A DNA stretch of 64,000 nucleotides from Oasisia sp. SBJ-2009 (GCA_964017155.1 OZ024862.1:26836933-26900932), one strand, 5' to 3'. Counted from the stretch's first letter, positions 24,317-37,383 are shown. Program-made: numbers and translations. The notes: generated by a model not told the origin, from the letters alone.

Positions 24317-24423
24317 ATATGCGTTTAGTCGAATCCTGGACTGAGTCGAATCTGAGACCACCACAGCGGCAGTCGTCGACTTAGTAAATTCCCATACGTT
24401 GGCGAAGGCCCATGGGTAACGCT

Positions 24424-24556
24424 GGTCCCTACTCCAATACTGTACACACACTACCAAAACACGGGGTCGTCTTGTCCGTACTCCAATACCGTACATACAC
24501 TATCAAGAGACGTGGTCGTTTTGTCCGTACTCCAATACCGTATATACACGACTGAG
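24424..24556. repeat. Imperfect tandem repeat, about 56-bp unit, about 2.5 copies
   Basis: The unit contains tactccaataccgtacatac, actatcaaga and gtggtcgttttgtccg, repeated at about 24426, 24479 and 24529. Confidence 0.7.
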
Positions 24557-24867
24557 AGGTGTATAGTCACATATCAAGGAACGTGTTCAGTAAATGAATA
24601 TCAATCTTAAGCTACGGAGGCATATTTCTGTTAGGTACTAATCGATAACCTAAACAGTTGGTACACTTTGGCCAAAATATATATTTTTTTATGTCGAAAA
24701 GTGTCTAAGAATACGTCTCACCGTCATTTGTCAGCAGCATATGTGTTTTGTCTGCAGAGCAAGGCAGAATTAAACCGAAATATTACACATACACAGGCCG
24801 GCGCAATGTCGTCGAAGAAACCTGTTATGTGTCATACGCCGTATACATTTTCTCAGCTTTTGTTTCA

Positions 24868-25016
24868 TTGCGTTGCGTTGCGTTGCGTTGCGTTGCGTTG
24901 CGTTGCGTTGCGTTGCGTTGCGTTGCGTTGCGTTGCGTTGCGTTGCGTTGCGTTGCGTTGCGTTGCGTTGCGTTGCGTTGCGTTGCGTTGCGTTGCGTTG
25001 CGTTGCGTTGCGTTGC
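24868..25016. repeat. (GTTGC)n pentanucleotide microsatellite, about 30 units
   Basis: Perfect cgttg repeats. All four long open frames crossing it are artefacts. Confidence 0.97.
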
Positions 25017-25741
25017 ATACACTGATTTGGTATCATATAAAGAGTTTGGAATGGCATATAATGCTTCAGATAGATGTTTGCGAAGCCTGCATAAAGCACT
25101 CGTGGCGTCGCCGTTAACGAGTTTTAGAATTCCAGATCGCAGAGAGTAGAGTGCCAACACACAATGAACGGAACTTCTGTCGTTGAGTGTAGTAGTGTGA
25201 AGCTCAGCAGTACAAATGTTAAACTAGATACTGGCCAAGCTTCTATTCGCCTAGGCATAGGGGGAAAGCTGCCTGTGACACTGAGACAACTCATCGAGTC
25301 ATCGCAGAGTGGTATGCACCATATAGAGTGTACTGTGAATGAGAACACAAATATGAATATTCTGTTCCATTTCCGACAAGAATTAGGCACATGTGTGGAC
25401 TGCAAACCAAACTCAATTGCTTCTACATTTGAAACTTCATTACGAGAGGCGCGGGTAGTGTAGTGGTTTTAATACGCGCGGACGCAGCAGGCCTGATATA
25501 TTTGGTATAAAATCGATGCAGAGAGTCTGACATTGTTGAATATAATCGGTCCTATACGCCATGCACATTGACTTGCATCGTACATAAAAAGTACCCGAAT
25601 GTCGCACAGGCCGTTGTAACATAATACAACTGTAGTCCTATGTGTGTACCATATTATAAAGTACGCTAGCGCAAGAGCAGACATTGAAAAGAAGGAGAAG
25701 AAGATGAAAGACATCGCCCCCCCCCCTCAATTTGCTTAGAT

Positions 25742-25865
25742 TAACGGCGTCGCCATCTTGAAATCTGACGTCGCCAGAAACGAAAATAGCGCGTCTGCCG
25801 TATTGTCGTGACGTCACAGTATTGTTGTGGCGCGTCTTCCGGTTTGCCGCCATTACTGTACCGCG
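25742..25865 (+). promoter_or_regulatory. Promoter-like motif cluster in the 2092-bp unit
   Basis: gccatcttg (YY1-type core) at about 25752, tgacgtcg, the palindromic CRE-like tgacgtca at 25809-25816 and gccgccatt lie within about 120 bp. The cluster repeats in the second unit; in the third it is split by the 5.7-kb insertion. Function is inferred from motifs only. Confidence 0.3.
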
Positions 25866-28800
25866 CAGCCGAATGCTGGCGAGATATGCCAGTTTCTGTA
25901 GTGTAATTTCCACCGCATCGCTGTGTGATTTGCGCCTTTGACGCCAGTGGGGTGAAGGAATGTGGGCATGTGTAAGATTTGAGCCCGCTGGTTTAAATGT
26001 TGTTAGATACCTGCACATTGTAACGTTCTTTTATTGTTTTTTTCTCAGGTGTCTGGGCCTGGTGAAGAAACAGTGACACATGGCCGACGACTTGTGGCAG
26101 CATTACTGACCGACCAGGCCCGATAATGTGGAGACTGGCGACGCGGAACAGTCATTCGACAGTGGGTGAAGCCTTGTTTTTATCGAATTATTGTAGTCAT
26201 ATAACGTGTTGAGCTAGATGATAATGTAGGCCGATGACTGGGAGAATCAAATCAACGGTAGCTTGATATCGATATATCTATCATAGCAAGTGCGAGCGGA
26301 CATTAGTTTTAATGTTACAATGTTCACAATCGAAACGTTTCACTTAGACGCTTGATCGAGCTATTTTTCACGAACGCAATATGATGTATATAAAAAAGTC
26401 ATGCCAAAATATGATGCAAAATAATGCACATGAAACGAAACTTGTGTAAGAGGCTGAGATAGAACGACCGTAAGGATTTTAGCATTTATAAGAATGAGCA
26501 TCATTCGCGCGGCGAATGTCACACACATTCTTACATGCACACATACACCTACTCAATAAAGTTGAGTAGACGATTCTTTGCCCGTCATGAGGAGGGTCAT
26601 GTGTACAACCCTGGTGCATTGTAGACACTGCGGTACACGGTGACAGTGCATCGAACACTGTGGTGATGGTCGACCCCTGAATCAGTTCTTGCAAAAATAA
26701 CAAAATATGTTGCCAATAACTGTGTTTGTTCATTACATATCTCCACTATATAGTTACATATATTGTTGTGCATTGAAATGAAGATTTTCCATGATACATT
26801 ACGTGGTTTACAGAATGTTTTAGTTTTTCGTCGTTTTCTTGAAATGTGATTTTGGATATTTGGCAAGATTACGAAAATTATTCCAGACAAACTACCAAAG
26901 ATAGAGACCTGAAATGTTCACCAGTTGTTCCCACATGTATATCCTGTCAGAAAAGGCTATCTATAATACTGTGGCTTAATATTGAACCTTTGCAGCCATT
27001 TTCCAGTAAAACGATGTGTTAGGCGACAAAGCTCGAACCGGACATCTCATCTCACAGCATTCATGTACATCAGATATATTAGCTCTAAACTACCTTATCT
27101 GATACATGAACATTCATGTTAATGATTCTAGACAACTATGCACTCATACATATGTTTTGTGGCTTGGAATAATTTTCATGGTTGCATATCCCCTCTTCTA
27201 AAAAAAACAACCTGCCATTTCCATGAAAAATACACATGCAAATGAAGCCATCTTCTACACACCATGCACTGTCCATACAATTAAATAACACACCAAATTT
27301 GGTTAAGATATGTTCAGTAATATTGGAGATACAACATATCGTCTGTATCGAGTAGCTGGGCACCTTGAGACACTGAGACAACTCATCGACTCATCGCAGA
27401 GTGGTATGCACCATATAGAGTGTACTGTGAATGAGAACACAAATATGAATATTCTGTTACATTTCCGACAAGAATTAGGCACATGTGTGGACTGCAAACC
27501 AAACTCAATTGCTTCTACAGTTGAAACTTCATTACGAGAGGCGCGGGTAGTGTAGTGGTTTTAATACGCGCGGACGCGGCAGGCCTGATATATTTGGTAT
27601 AAAATCAATACAGAGAGTCTGACATCGTTGAATATAATCGGTGCTATACGCCATGCACATTGATATGCATCGTACATAAAAAGTACCCGAATGTCGCACA
27701 GGCCGTTGTAACATAACACAAATGTAGTCCTATGTGTGTACCATATTATAAAGTACGCTAGCGCAAGAGCAGACATTGAAAAGAAGGAGAAGAAGATGAA
27801 AGACATCGCCCCCCCCCCTCAATTTGCTTAGATTAACGGCGTCGCCATCTTGAAATCTGACGTCGCCAGAAACGAAAATAGCGCGTCTGCCGTATTGTCG
27901 TGACGTCACAGTATTGTTGTGGCGCGTCTTCCGGTTTGCCGCCATTACTGTACCGCGCAGCCGAATGCTGGCGAGATATGCCAGTTTCTGTAGTGTAATT
28001 TCCACCGCATCGCTGTGTGATTTGCGCCTTTGACGCCAGTGGGGTGAAGGAATGTGGGCATGTGTAAGATTTGAGCCCGCTGGTTTAAATGTTGTTAGAT
28101 ACCTGCACATTGTAACGTTCTTTTATTGTTTTTTTCTCAGGTGTCTGGGCTGGTGAAGATACAGCGACACATGGCCGACGACTTGTGGCAGCATTACTGA
28201 CCGACCAGGCCCGATAATGTGGAGACTGGCGACGCGGAACAGTCATTCGACAGTGGGTGAAACCTTGTTTTTATCGAATTATTGTAGTCATATAACGTGT
28301 TGAGCTAGATGATAATGTAGGCCGATGACTGGGAGAATCAAATCAACGGTAGCTTGATATCGATATATCTATCATAGCAAGTGCGAGCGGACATTAGTTT
28401 TAATGTTACAATGTTCACAATCGAAACGTTTCACTTAGACGCTTGATCGAGCTATTTTTCACGAACGCAATATTATGTATATCAAAAAAGTCATGTCAAA
28501 ATATGATGCAAAATAATGCACATGAAACGAAACTTGTGTAAGAGGCTGAGATAGAACGACCGTAAGGATTTTAGCATTTATAAGAATGAGCATCATTCGC
28601 GCGGCGAATGTCACACACATTCTTACATGCACACATACACCTACTCAATAAACTTGAGTAGACGATTCTTTGCCCGTCATGAGGAGGGTCATGTGTACAA
28701 CCCTGGTGCATTGTAGACACTGCGGTACACGGTGACAGTGCATCGAACACTGTGGTGATGGTCGACCCCTGAATCAGTTCTTGCAAAAATAACAAAATAT

Positions 28801-30875
28801 GTTGCCAATAACTGTGTTTGTTCATTACATATCTCCACTATATAGTTACATATATTGTTGTGCATTGAAATGAAGATTTTCCATGATACATTACGTGGTT
28901 TACAGAATGTTTTAGTTTTTCGTCGTTTTCTTGAAATGTGATTTTGGATATTTGGCAAGATTACGAAAATTATTCCAGACAAACTACCAAAGATAGAGAC
29001 CTGAAATGTTCACCAGTTGTTCCCACATGTATATCCTGTCAGAAAAGGCTATCTATAATACTGTGGCTTAATATTGAACCTTTGCAGCCATTTTCCAGTA
29101 AAACGATGTGTTAGGCGACAAAGCTCGAACCGGACATTTCATCTCACAGCATTCATGTACATCAGATATATTAGCTCTAAACTACCTTATCTGATACATG
29201 AACATTCATGTTAATGATTCTAGACAACTACGCACTCATACATATGTTTTGTGGCTTGGAATAATGTTCATGGTTGCATATCCCCTCTTCTAAAAAAAAA
29301 AACCTGCCATTTCCATGAAAAATACACATGCAAATGAAGCCATCTTCTACACACCATGCACTGTCCATACAATTAAATAACACACCAAATTTGGTTAAGA
29401 TATGTTCAGTAATATTGGAGATACAACATATCGTCTGTATCGAGTAGCTGGGCACCTTGAGACACTGAGACAACTCATCGACTCATCGCAGAGTGGTATG
29501 CACCATATAGAGTGTACTGTGAATGAGAACACAAATATGAATATTCTGTTCCATTTCCGACAAGAATTAGGCACATGTGTGGACTGCAAACCAAACTCAA
29601 TTGCTTCTACATTTGAAACTTAATTACGAGAGGCGCGGGTAGTGTAGTGGTTTTAATACGCGCGGACGCGGCAGGCCTGATATATTTGGTATAAAATCAA
29701 TACAGAGAGTCTGACATTGTTGAATATAATCGGTGCTATACGCCATGCACATTGACTTGCATCGTACATAAAAAGTACCCGAATGTCGCACAGGCCGTTG
29801 TTACATAACACAAATGTAGTCCTATGTGTGTACCATATTATAAAGTACGCCAGCGCAAGAGCAGACATTGAAAAGAAGGAGAAGAAGATGAAAGACATCG
29901 CCCCCCCCCCTCAATTTGCTTAGATTAACGGCGTCGCCATCTTGAAATCTGACGTCGCCAGAAACGAAAATGGCGGGTCTGCCTTATTGTCGTGACGTCA
30001 CAGTATTGTTGTGGCGCTGTAGCGCTTACGTTTTTCCGGCGTTAAATCCTTTCCGATTGACGTTTCTGCGCATGCGCGAGTCAGATACGACCTTGGTTGC
30101 TATACGGGATGTTTACTTTTCCCACCCCGCGGCACCCACCGTTAAAACCGTTCCGATTGACGTTTCTGCGCATGCGCGTGTCAACTATTTTGTTAACCGG
30201 CGAAAGTTTGTAGTTTCTGAGATGTTTTACAGTTATCTGAGACATTATATGAGCAGTGGCGTGCACCACCCGGCAGTAGCCAAGCATGACAATGTCCAGT
30301 GAAGGGTACGCTCAGCAGCGCTGAAGCATACTTTAAAAGGTGTGTTCAAAAAGGCTAAATTCGAGTCGACCTAGTCAGTGGCAGTGGCAGTGCTGACTCA
30401 GCCTCTCACAGTCTCAGGAGCAGAGTCCAGTTATCAGTAATAAGATTATCGACAGCGTCAAACCTTCATCACAAATAATAATTATTATTATATTAAGTAA
30501 CGTTGTCATTGGCATCGGAATATAAGTATAGGGTTGCATTAATTAAGTCGTTTATATAGAGTAGAAATGATACAGTAACGATAGGAGTGAGCCCTGCATC
30601 AATGCATGATCGTGTGTGTTTTCAATATCTTTAACTTTATTTCAGATTGTCATAGACATAGTACATACAGATGTCCACATAAACATTAAAAAAATACAAG
30701 TGACAAGAAAAATATAAAAGTATTGCACATGGTAAATAGAGAAAAAAAACATTGCACAATAGTACATTCAAACAAAAACTATTATGTATATACAACATTT
30801 TGATCCAATGTCGTCTTATCCTGGATTGCCATTTTATTTATATCACTGTTTATAATTGCAGTTACCAACTTATTA

Positions 30876-32147
30876 TTACTTATCAAGTCTCCGCATGAAT
30901 TTATATACAAGGTTTCTAATTACAGCTTTACTATCTGGTACATGGTATTCTACAAACATGGTGGAGGCACTGCAATATTTAGGCTGATTTAGCAATAAGC
31001 GAAACACATTATTGTAAGCCACATGAAGATTATGTATACTTGCTACAGTGTAATTCCACCACAGCTGAGCAGTATATATGGGAGAGCAGAAAGTTTTAAG
31101 CAAAGTCAGCTTCACTTTAATGGAACACATGTAAAATTTCCGCAATAGCATATTACCCCTAGCATATAGTTGTCGGCATTGCCGCATTGGCGTAAGATAT
31201 CTGTGTCATCACGTAATGTATTAGAAATAAAGTGACCCAAATATTTCACATTATCCACTTCCTGGATTGTTTTACCATTAATCTTAAATGATGGAACTTC
31301 AATATTTTTCTTATATTTACTTTTACAATATTAACACAGCATTGTTCTTGGAGTTGTACTTGATATAATGATTTAACCCATAGAGTCCACATACCTGCAT
31401 CAGTTCAGACAGTCTTGATACAGATGGGGACAGAATTACCAAGTCATCAGCATACATAAGATGGTTGATAGTTGTACTACATATTACACACCTTGTGTTA
31501 CATTTCTTTAAAGCTATGGTTAAATCATCCATATATATATATATATATATTAAAAAGGTGTGGTGACAGTATACCACCTTGCCTGACACCATTTGCAACA
31601 TAAAAATGTTCCAACAATTTGCCTGACCATCTTATACACATAGTCTGAGTCGAATACCAATATATAAGCAGTCTAACAATATATCCAGACACTCCCCTGT
31701 CAATCAACTTTTGAAATAAGATAGAATGTTTCACTCTGTCAAAGGATTTAGAAGCATCTAAAAACATGTAAACATAGACCCATCTATGTCTGTCCCGTGT
31801 TTTTTCTTAAATCCAAACTGATTGGACATTGTTGACCGCGTAACTGACATTCTGTCTAACAATATGTTTTCAATTTTTTTTGACACAATACTAGCTAATG
31901 CAATAGGTCTATAATTGTCTTTGCTGTTAATCTTGCTACATTTGTCTTTGATAATAGGAACCAGCACAACAGATAACAAAGAACTAGGTAAAAATCCATG
32001 TACAAAAAACCCAGTTATACACATAGCAAGTAAAGGCACAATGCGCTTATCACAATATTTAAGGTGTTCAGCATATACACAAACCATACCATAAGTCTTA
32101 TTTATATCTAGGCATTTAATAGCATTTTCAACTTCGCTAATTTCCAC
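30876..32147 (-). pseudogene. Non-LTR reverse transcriptase, left palindrome arm
   Basis: Broken minus-strand frames give CLDINKTYGM, DNYRPIALASIVSKKIE, FLDASKSFDRVKHSILFQKL, NGVRQGGILSPHLFNIY, LMYADDLVILSPS and a tail with YTAQLWWNYTVAS and NVFRLLLNQPKYCSASTMF. The catalytic ADD is present, but at least three frame breaks occur. The endonuclease domain is missing. An expanding ATATAT run lies inside the coding region between the QGG and YADD blocks. The non-LTR clade is not assigned. Confidence 0.85.
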
Positions 32148-32249
32148 AACTATGTCATTTGTATATTTGGAATCAGATTTGATCTGTTGAATGTCTATAT
32201 CCCTAATACAATTAAAAAGCTGTTTAAAATGAGACCGCCATTTACCTGT

Positions 32250-33743
32250 AAACCTTTACCTAATAGTGTTGAGGATGTTAGTAGTATTTTTGAAATAACT
32301 GAATTATGGCGGCCTCATTTTAAACAGCTTTTTAATTGTATTAGGGATATAGACATTCAACAGATCAAATGTGATTCCAAATATACAAATGACATACCCC
32401 GGTAGTTGTGGAAATTAGCAAAGTTGAAAATGCCATTAAATGCCTAGATATAAATAAGACTGATGGTATGGATGGTGTATATGCGGAACACCTTAAACAT
32501 TGTGATAAGCGCATTGTGCCTTTACTTGCTATGTGTATAACTGGGTTTTTTGTACATGGATTTTTACCTAGTTCTTTGTTATCTGTTGTATCTGTTGTGC
32601 TGGTTCCTATTATCAAAGATAAATGTAGCAAGATTAACAGCAAAGACAATTATAGACCTATTGCATTAGCTAGTATTGTGTCAAAAAAATTTGAAAACAT
32701 ATTGTTAGACAGAATGTCAGTTACGCAGTCAACAATGTCCAATCAGCTTGGATTTGAGAAAAAAACACAGGACAGACTTGTGTATTTATGTCTTAAAGGA
32801 AGTTATTGACAGGCATAGGAGTCTCTATGTTTACATGTTTTTAGATGTGTCTAAAGCCTTTGACAGAGTGAAACATTCTATCTTATTTCAAAAGTTGATT
32901 GACAGGGGAGTGCCTGGATATATTGTTAGACTGCTTATATATTGGTATTCGAATCAGACTATGTGTATAAGATGGTCAGGCAAATTGTCGGAACATTTTG
33001 GTGTTACAAATGGTGTCAGGCAAGGTGGTATACTCTCACCACACCTTTTTAATATATATATATATATATATATGGATGATTTAACCATAGCTTTAAACAA
33101 ATGTAACACAAGGTGTGTAATATGTAGTACAACTATCAACCATCTTATGTATGCTGATGACTTGGTAATTCTGTCCCCATCTGTATCAAGACTGTCTGAA
33201 CTGATGCAGATATGTGGACTCTATGGGTTAAATCATGATATCAAGTACAACTCCAAGAAAAGTGCTGTGTTAATATTTAAAAGTAACTAATACAATTATA
33301 TGAACAATGTTGATGTTCCATCATTTAAGATTAATGGTGAAACAATCCAGGAAGTGGATAATGTGAAATATTTGGGTCACTTTATTTCTAAGACATTACA
33401 TGATGACAAAGATATCTTACGCCAATGCCGACAACTATATGCTAGGGGTAATATACTATTGCGGACATTTTACATGTGTTCCACTGAAGTGAAGCTGACT
33501 TTGCTTAGAACTTTCTGCTCTCCCATGTATACTGCTCAGCTGTGGTGGAATTACACAGTAGCAAGTATACATAATCTTCATGTGGCTTACAATAATGTGT
33601 TTCGCTTATTGCTGAATCAGCCTAAATATTGCAGTGCCTCCACCATGTTTGTAGAATACCATGTACCAGATAGTAAAGCTGTAATGAGAAACCTTGTATA
33701 TAAATTCATGCGGAGACTTGATGCTCTTATAATAAGTTGGTAA
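32250..33743 (+). pseudogene. Non-LTR reverse transcriptase, right palindrome arm
   Basis: Plus-strand pieces 32250-32405, 32408-32809, 32748-33290 and 33300-33743 give the same RT as the left arm: VENAIKCLDINKTDGMDGV, DNYRPIALASIVSKKFE, FLDVSKAFDRVKHSILFQKL, NGVRQGGILSPHLFN, LMYADDLVILSPSVSRLSEL and VKYLGHFISKTLHDDKD. There is a stop at 32404, a frameshift around 32770-32800 and a stop at 33290. It extends about 60 bp further 5' than the left copy. The 3' end has a polyadenylation-like aataaa at 33969. Confidence 0.85.
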
Positions 33744-34308
33744 TTGCAATTATCAACAGTGATATCAAATGGCAATCCAGGATAAGACGACATTGGATCA
33801 GAATGTTGTATATACATAATAGTTTTTGATTTAATGTACCAGTCTGGAATGTACCATTGTGCAATGTGTTTTTCTCTATTTACCATGTGCACTACTTTTA
33901 TATTTTTCTATAGTCACTTGTTTTTTTAGTGTTTATGTGGACATTTGTATGTACTATGACAATCTGAAATAAAGATATTGAAAACACACACGACCATGCA
34001 CTGGTGCAGGGCTCACTCCTATCATTGCTGTATCATTTCTACTCTACATAAACGACTTAGTTAATGCAACCCAATAGTTATATTCCGATGCAAATGACGT
34101 TACTTAATATAATAATTAGTATTATTTGTGATGAACGTTTGACGATGTCGAGTCAGCACTGCCACTGACTGAGTCGACTCGAATTTAGCCTGTTTGAACA
34201 CACTTTTTAAAGTATGCTTCAGCGCTGCTGAGTGTACCCTTCTCTGGACATTGTCATGCTTGGCTACAGCTGGATGGTGCACGCCACTGCTCATATAATG
34301 TCTCAGAT

Positions 34309-34585
34309 TATAAAATGTTCAAGATCACATCACATAATGACTAAAAATAAACCTATATGCAACCAATCATGCATGCGTATTTTTCAAAAAGTAAATAAAC
34401 AGTTTCAATTTTAGCAGTAAATAAATAACATAAGACACTTTAAAACAAATTGGCAATACATTTTTGTGGAATCGTGAAATCTAATCACTTTAATGCATAT
34501 TGCAGTTTAAAAAATATGCATGCATGATTGGTTGCATATATGTTTATTTTTAGTCATTATGTGATGTGATCTTGAACATTTTATA
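34309..34585. repeat. Inverted repeat, about 75-bp arms
   Basis: tataaaatgttcaagatcac ... gcaaccaatcatgcatgc at 34309-34384 is repeated inverted at 34511-34585 (gcatgcatgattggttgc ... gaacattttata). The spacer is about 125 bp. It starts right where the 4-kb palindrome ends. Confidence 0.85.
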
Positions 34586-35448
34586 CAGACGATCTATGTA
34601 CAATTATTTTGCTTTAAGACGAATGTTTTAATTTTTTTATCCCAAGAATTCATTGATTTTTTATATACAGCATGTATTTCAATTTAGCCACAGCCACGCA
34701 AGATAGATTGGATTTTGGATTATTTTTATTTTTACAATAAATTGTTATTGAATGAGGATTAATTGTGTCTACTGTGCTTCAATAATGAACTAGGCAACAG
34801 TGTTTGCTTAATCAATCCAGTTCAGAGGTAATGGCGGCCACATGAGTTATTACACAAAGAATTGTACTGGGTCCAGTTATGTTCATATTATACTTAGAGG
34901 CCAGTATTAAAACAATAAAATTATGTGCTATTTATAGAGGACATCAATATGTTTCACTTATACACAACTGCTACAGGCTTATTCAAGAAGTAAATTCAGA
35001 ATACAATAAAATATCAGTATGGATTCATTTCAACAAAACAACACTGAACATAACTAACATTATCTTTTTACATTTACTCCTGAAGGTAAGACGATGATCA
35101 TGACGTTATTTTAATAAATGTAACAAATATATATCATGTTACTTCAGTAAAGTCTGTAATTATTTAAGCGTAGACTAGAGGAAACTGGTCAGTATAATAT
35201 AAAGATTGTTAATGTATAAGTCATTATTGTCCTTCTGTGTACGCGTTAAATGCATATTTAAGCCACTTATCACAAAACAAATTACAAAACTTTGTTATGC
35301 CAAACTTGGTGCAACTATTTATTTATCCATCCAATTACTATTAATATTAAGGATAAATAAACAATACAGCTTTGTATACGAAGCAATAACTACTATATTT
35401 TTATTTACTAAAGCTGTAGCAGTAAATCCTAGCACAATCAATCGTAAC

Positions 35449-35482
35449 CAGTGACAGCGCTTTGTTATCCGCTGTCACTGGT
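35449..35482. repeat. Perfect 12-bp-stem hairpin
   Basis: ccagtgacagcg and cgctgtcactgg flank a 10-nt loop, within the 5.7-kb element. Confidence 0.8.
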
Positions 35483-36115
35483 CCAATTAGTCCGTGCTAT
35501 AACGCTCAAACTCCCAAATACACGTGAGCAACAACCAGCGTAGCTAGCTAGCGTTGTCGCGCGCGCCTCTAGATGCGCGCATGCGCAGAAACGTCAATCG
35601 GAACGTTTTTAACGACCGGAAAAATGTAAGCGCGACCATCGTAGGTAGCGCTTACGTTTATCCCCTAGATACGCGCATGCGCAGAAACGTCAATCGGAAA
35701 GGTTTTAACGATCGGAAAAATGTAAGCGCGACAGCGCGTCTTCCGGTTTGCCGCCATTACTGTACCGCGCAGCCGAATGCTGGCGAGATATGCCAGTTTC
35801 TGTAGTGTAATTTCCACCGCATCGCTGTGTGATTTGCGCCTTTGACGCCAGTGGGGTGAAGGAATGTGGGCATGTGTAAGATTTGAGCCCGCTGGTTTCA
35901 ATAATGTTAGAAACCTGCACATTGTAACGCTCTTTTAGTGTTTTTTTCTCAGGTGTCTACGCTGGTGAAGATACAGAGACACCTGGCCGACGTCTTCTGG
36001 CAGCAATTCTGACAGACCAGGCCTGATGATGTGAAGACTGGCGACGCGGAACAGTCATTCGACAGTGGGTGAAGCCTTGTTTTTATCGAGTTATTTTATG
36101 CATATAACATGTTAA

Positions 36116-37383
36116 AGGAACATGCAACCATAGTATTGAAAATGCGTTAAAATCCCCCCAATTCCCACATACCATTCATGATAGAATATTGTAACACATG
36201 TATTTTTTGTTTAATTTTGTAAGAATGTTATACATCATAAAATTAATCTTGAAACGTGCATTTTCACTGACCATGGGCGCTGCCATTGTTGCCCATTTCA
36301 CGGGGAACTCACGAAGATTAACGCGAGAGAATGCGTGAGTGTGACGTAGGCGGTCCACCACCTCAGCGATATAGGCGTAGCGTAATATGTAAACACTAGC
36401 ATAGCGACATGAATCGAGTTGTTTTATGAGTCTTGTGATAATGAAATGCTTGAATATCAAGCATGCGGATGTCAAAAGAAGGCAGGAGAAGAGTCCGTGA
36501 AAGGAAAGAGATTTGTCCAAATGCCAATAAATTTTCTACGAAGCCCGCCGTCGAAGGGCAAGTTGGCGATCAAATGGCTCCACAATATAGGTACGAGTCA
36601 TACAGTGGAAACATTCAATTTCAACCGGAAAATGGTTTGCCAGGACCATGTCACCGTTGATATGGAACACAGGTTGCCGGGATTGGGTGAAAGATGACTG
36701 TTGAACGAAGCTACTGTCCCCACTGAATTTGTGCACAGAACGAAACGTTCGGGGCCGAAGCGAAGGGTTGGTGTTGCACGCGAAGAAGGGTCTCGCTAAA
36801 GGGACGAACTTAATGTATGCAAATACTATATATGGGGTACTAGAATATCATTCAATGCATTTCCTTTATTATAATAAAAATCAATGATTAGTAAAATATT
36901 CATTGCGCGACGGTCGACTAGAATAATTAGTTGGATAAACGATTTGTTTACATATGAAAGTGGGCGATAATAAAAGTTATTAAGCTCCGTCGAACCAACC
37001 AAGTCCAAAATGGATTGCGCGATTTCCTTTGTTGCAGTCTCTACTTGAGCATCATTATTCTTTATCCTATTCTTTATGAATGTTTATATTATAAGGGACG
37101 GCGTTTTTTTTATAGCTAATTAAATGGATGAATATATCTCAGACTCAGTGGGTACGTGAAGAATTCGTTTTGTTTTGCCCACCCGAGGCGCTAGCGGTGG
37201 TGGATCTGTGACGTCACACGACCACAGCCGAAATGTCCAAAATGTCAGCCTCCAGGGAGGTTCACTAATTATCCTTAAAAGTTAACAAATCATTTCAGAA
37301 CAAAATAAAAAAATATGGGATATGATTCAATGAACATTGTTTAATGGTTTAAGCAAGTTTTACTTTTTGGGTTGCATGTTCCT
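36116..37383 (+). mobile_element. 1268-bp TTAA-flanked element with THAP-like ORF
   Basis: Ends AGGAACATGCAACC and GGTTGCATGTTCCT are perfect inverted repeats, and TTAA flanks both (36112-36115, 37384-37387). Removing it restores the third 2092-bp unit. TTAA duplication plus a THAP domain suggests the Kolobok superfamily, though piggyBac-type elements also use TTAA. Confidence 0.8.
36419..36770 (+). pseudogene. THAP-type zinc finger fragment of a transposase
   Basis: The frame reads LAIKWLHNIG, then FNFNRKMVCQDHVTVDME and, past the stop of the short frame context, RRLLNEATVPTEF. Spacing fits the second half of a THAP domain: W, then C-x2-H (CQDH) and a terminal AVPT-F-like box. The first Cys pair is out of frame. 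No transposase catalytic core follows, so it is a relic. Confidence 0.55.

Larger units (their letters stand above)
30235..34308. repeat. 4.07-kb palindrome: two about 2-kb inverted arms around a 64-bp spacer
   Basis: Left arm 30235-32241 and right arm 32306-34308 are inverted copies, spacer 32242-32305. Each arm contains the same LINE reverse-transcriptase segment and its flanking non-LINE DNA down to ctgagacattatatgagcag. Most codons of the two RT copies are identical, so the duplication is fairly recent or has been homogenised. Confidence 0.9.
30018..35733. mobile_element. 5716-bp composite element with GCGC target duplication
   Basis: It starts TGTAGCGCTTACG and ends GTAAGCGCGACA, flanked by GCGC on both sides (30014-30017, 35734-35737). 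Removing it plus one GCGC recreates the sequence of the intact tandem units (ttgtggcgcgtcttccgg). Each end has a second nested copy of the terminal repeat (about 30135-30180 and 35575-35640). The ends match the 434-bp MITE at 18477-18910. TGT...ACA ends and a 4-bp duplication resemble those described for Ginger-type integrase transposons, but no integrase was seen inside. Confidence 0.8.

Noticed and set aside
24668..25160. ORFs rich in CVALR or NATQR repeats
   Set aside because: Frames of the (GTTGC)n microsatellite on both strands.
25638..30302. Repeated 81-126-codon minus-strand ORFs in the 2092-bp units
   Set aside because: They recur only because the DNA is duplicated, cross the poly-C and CRE region and show no domain.
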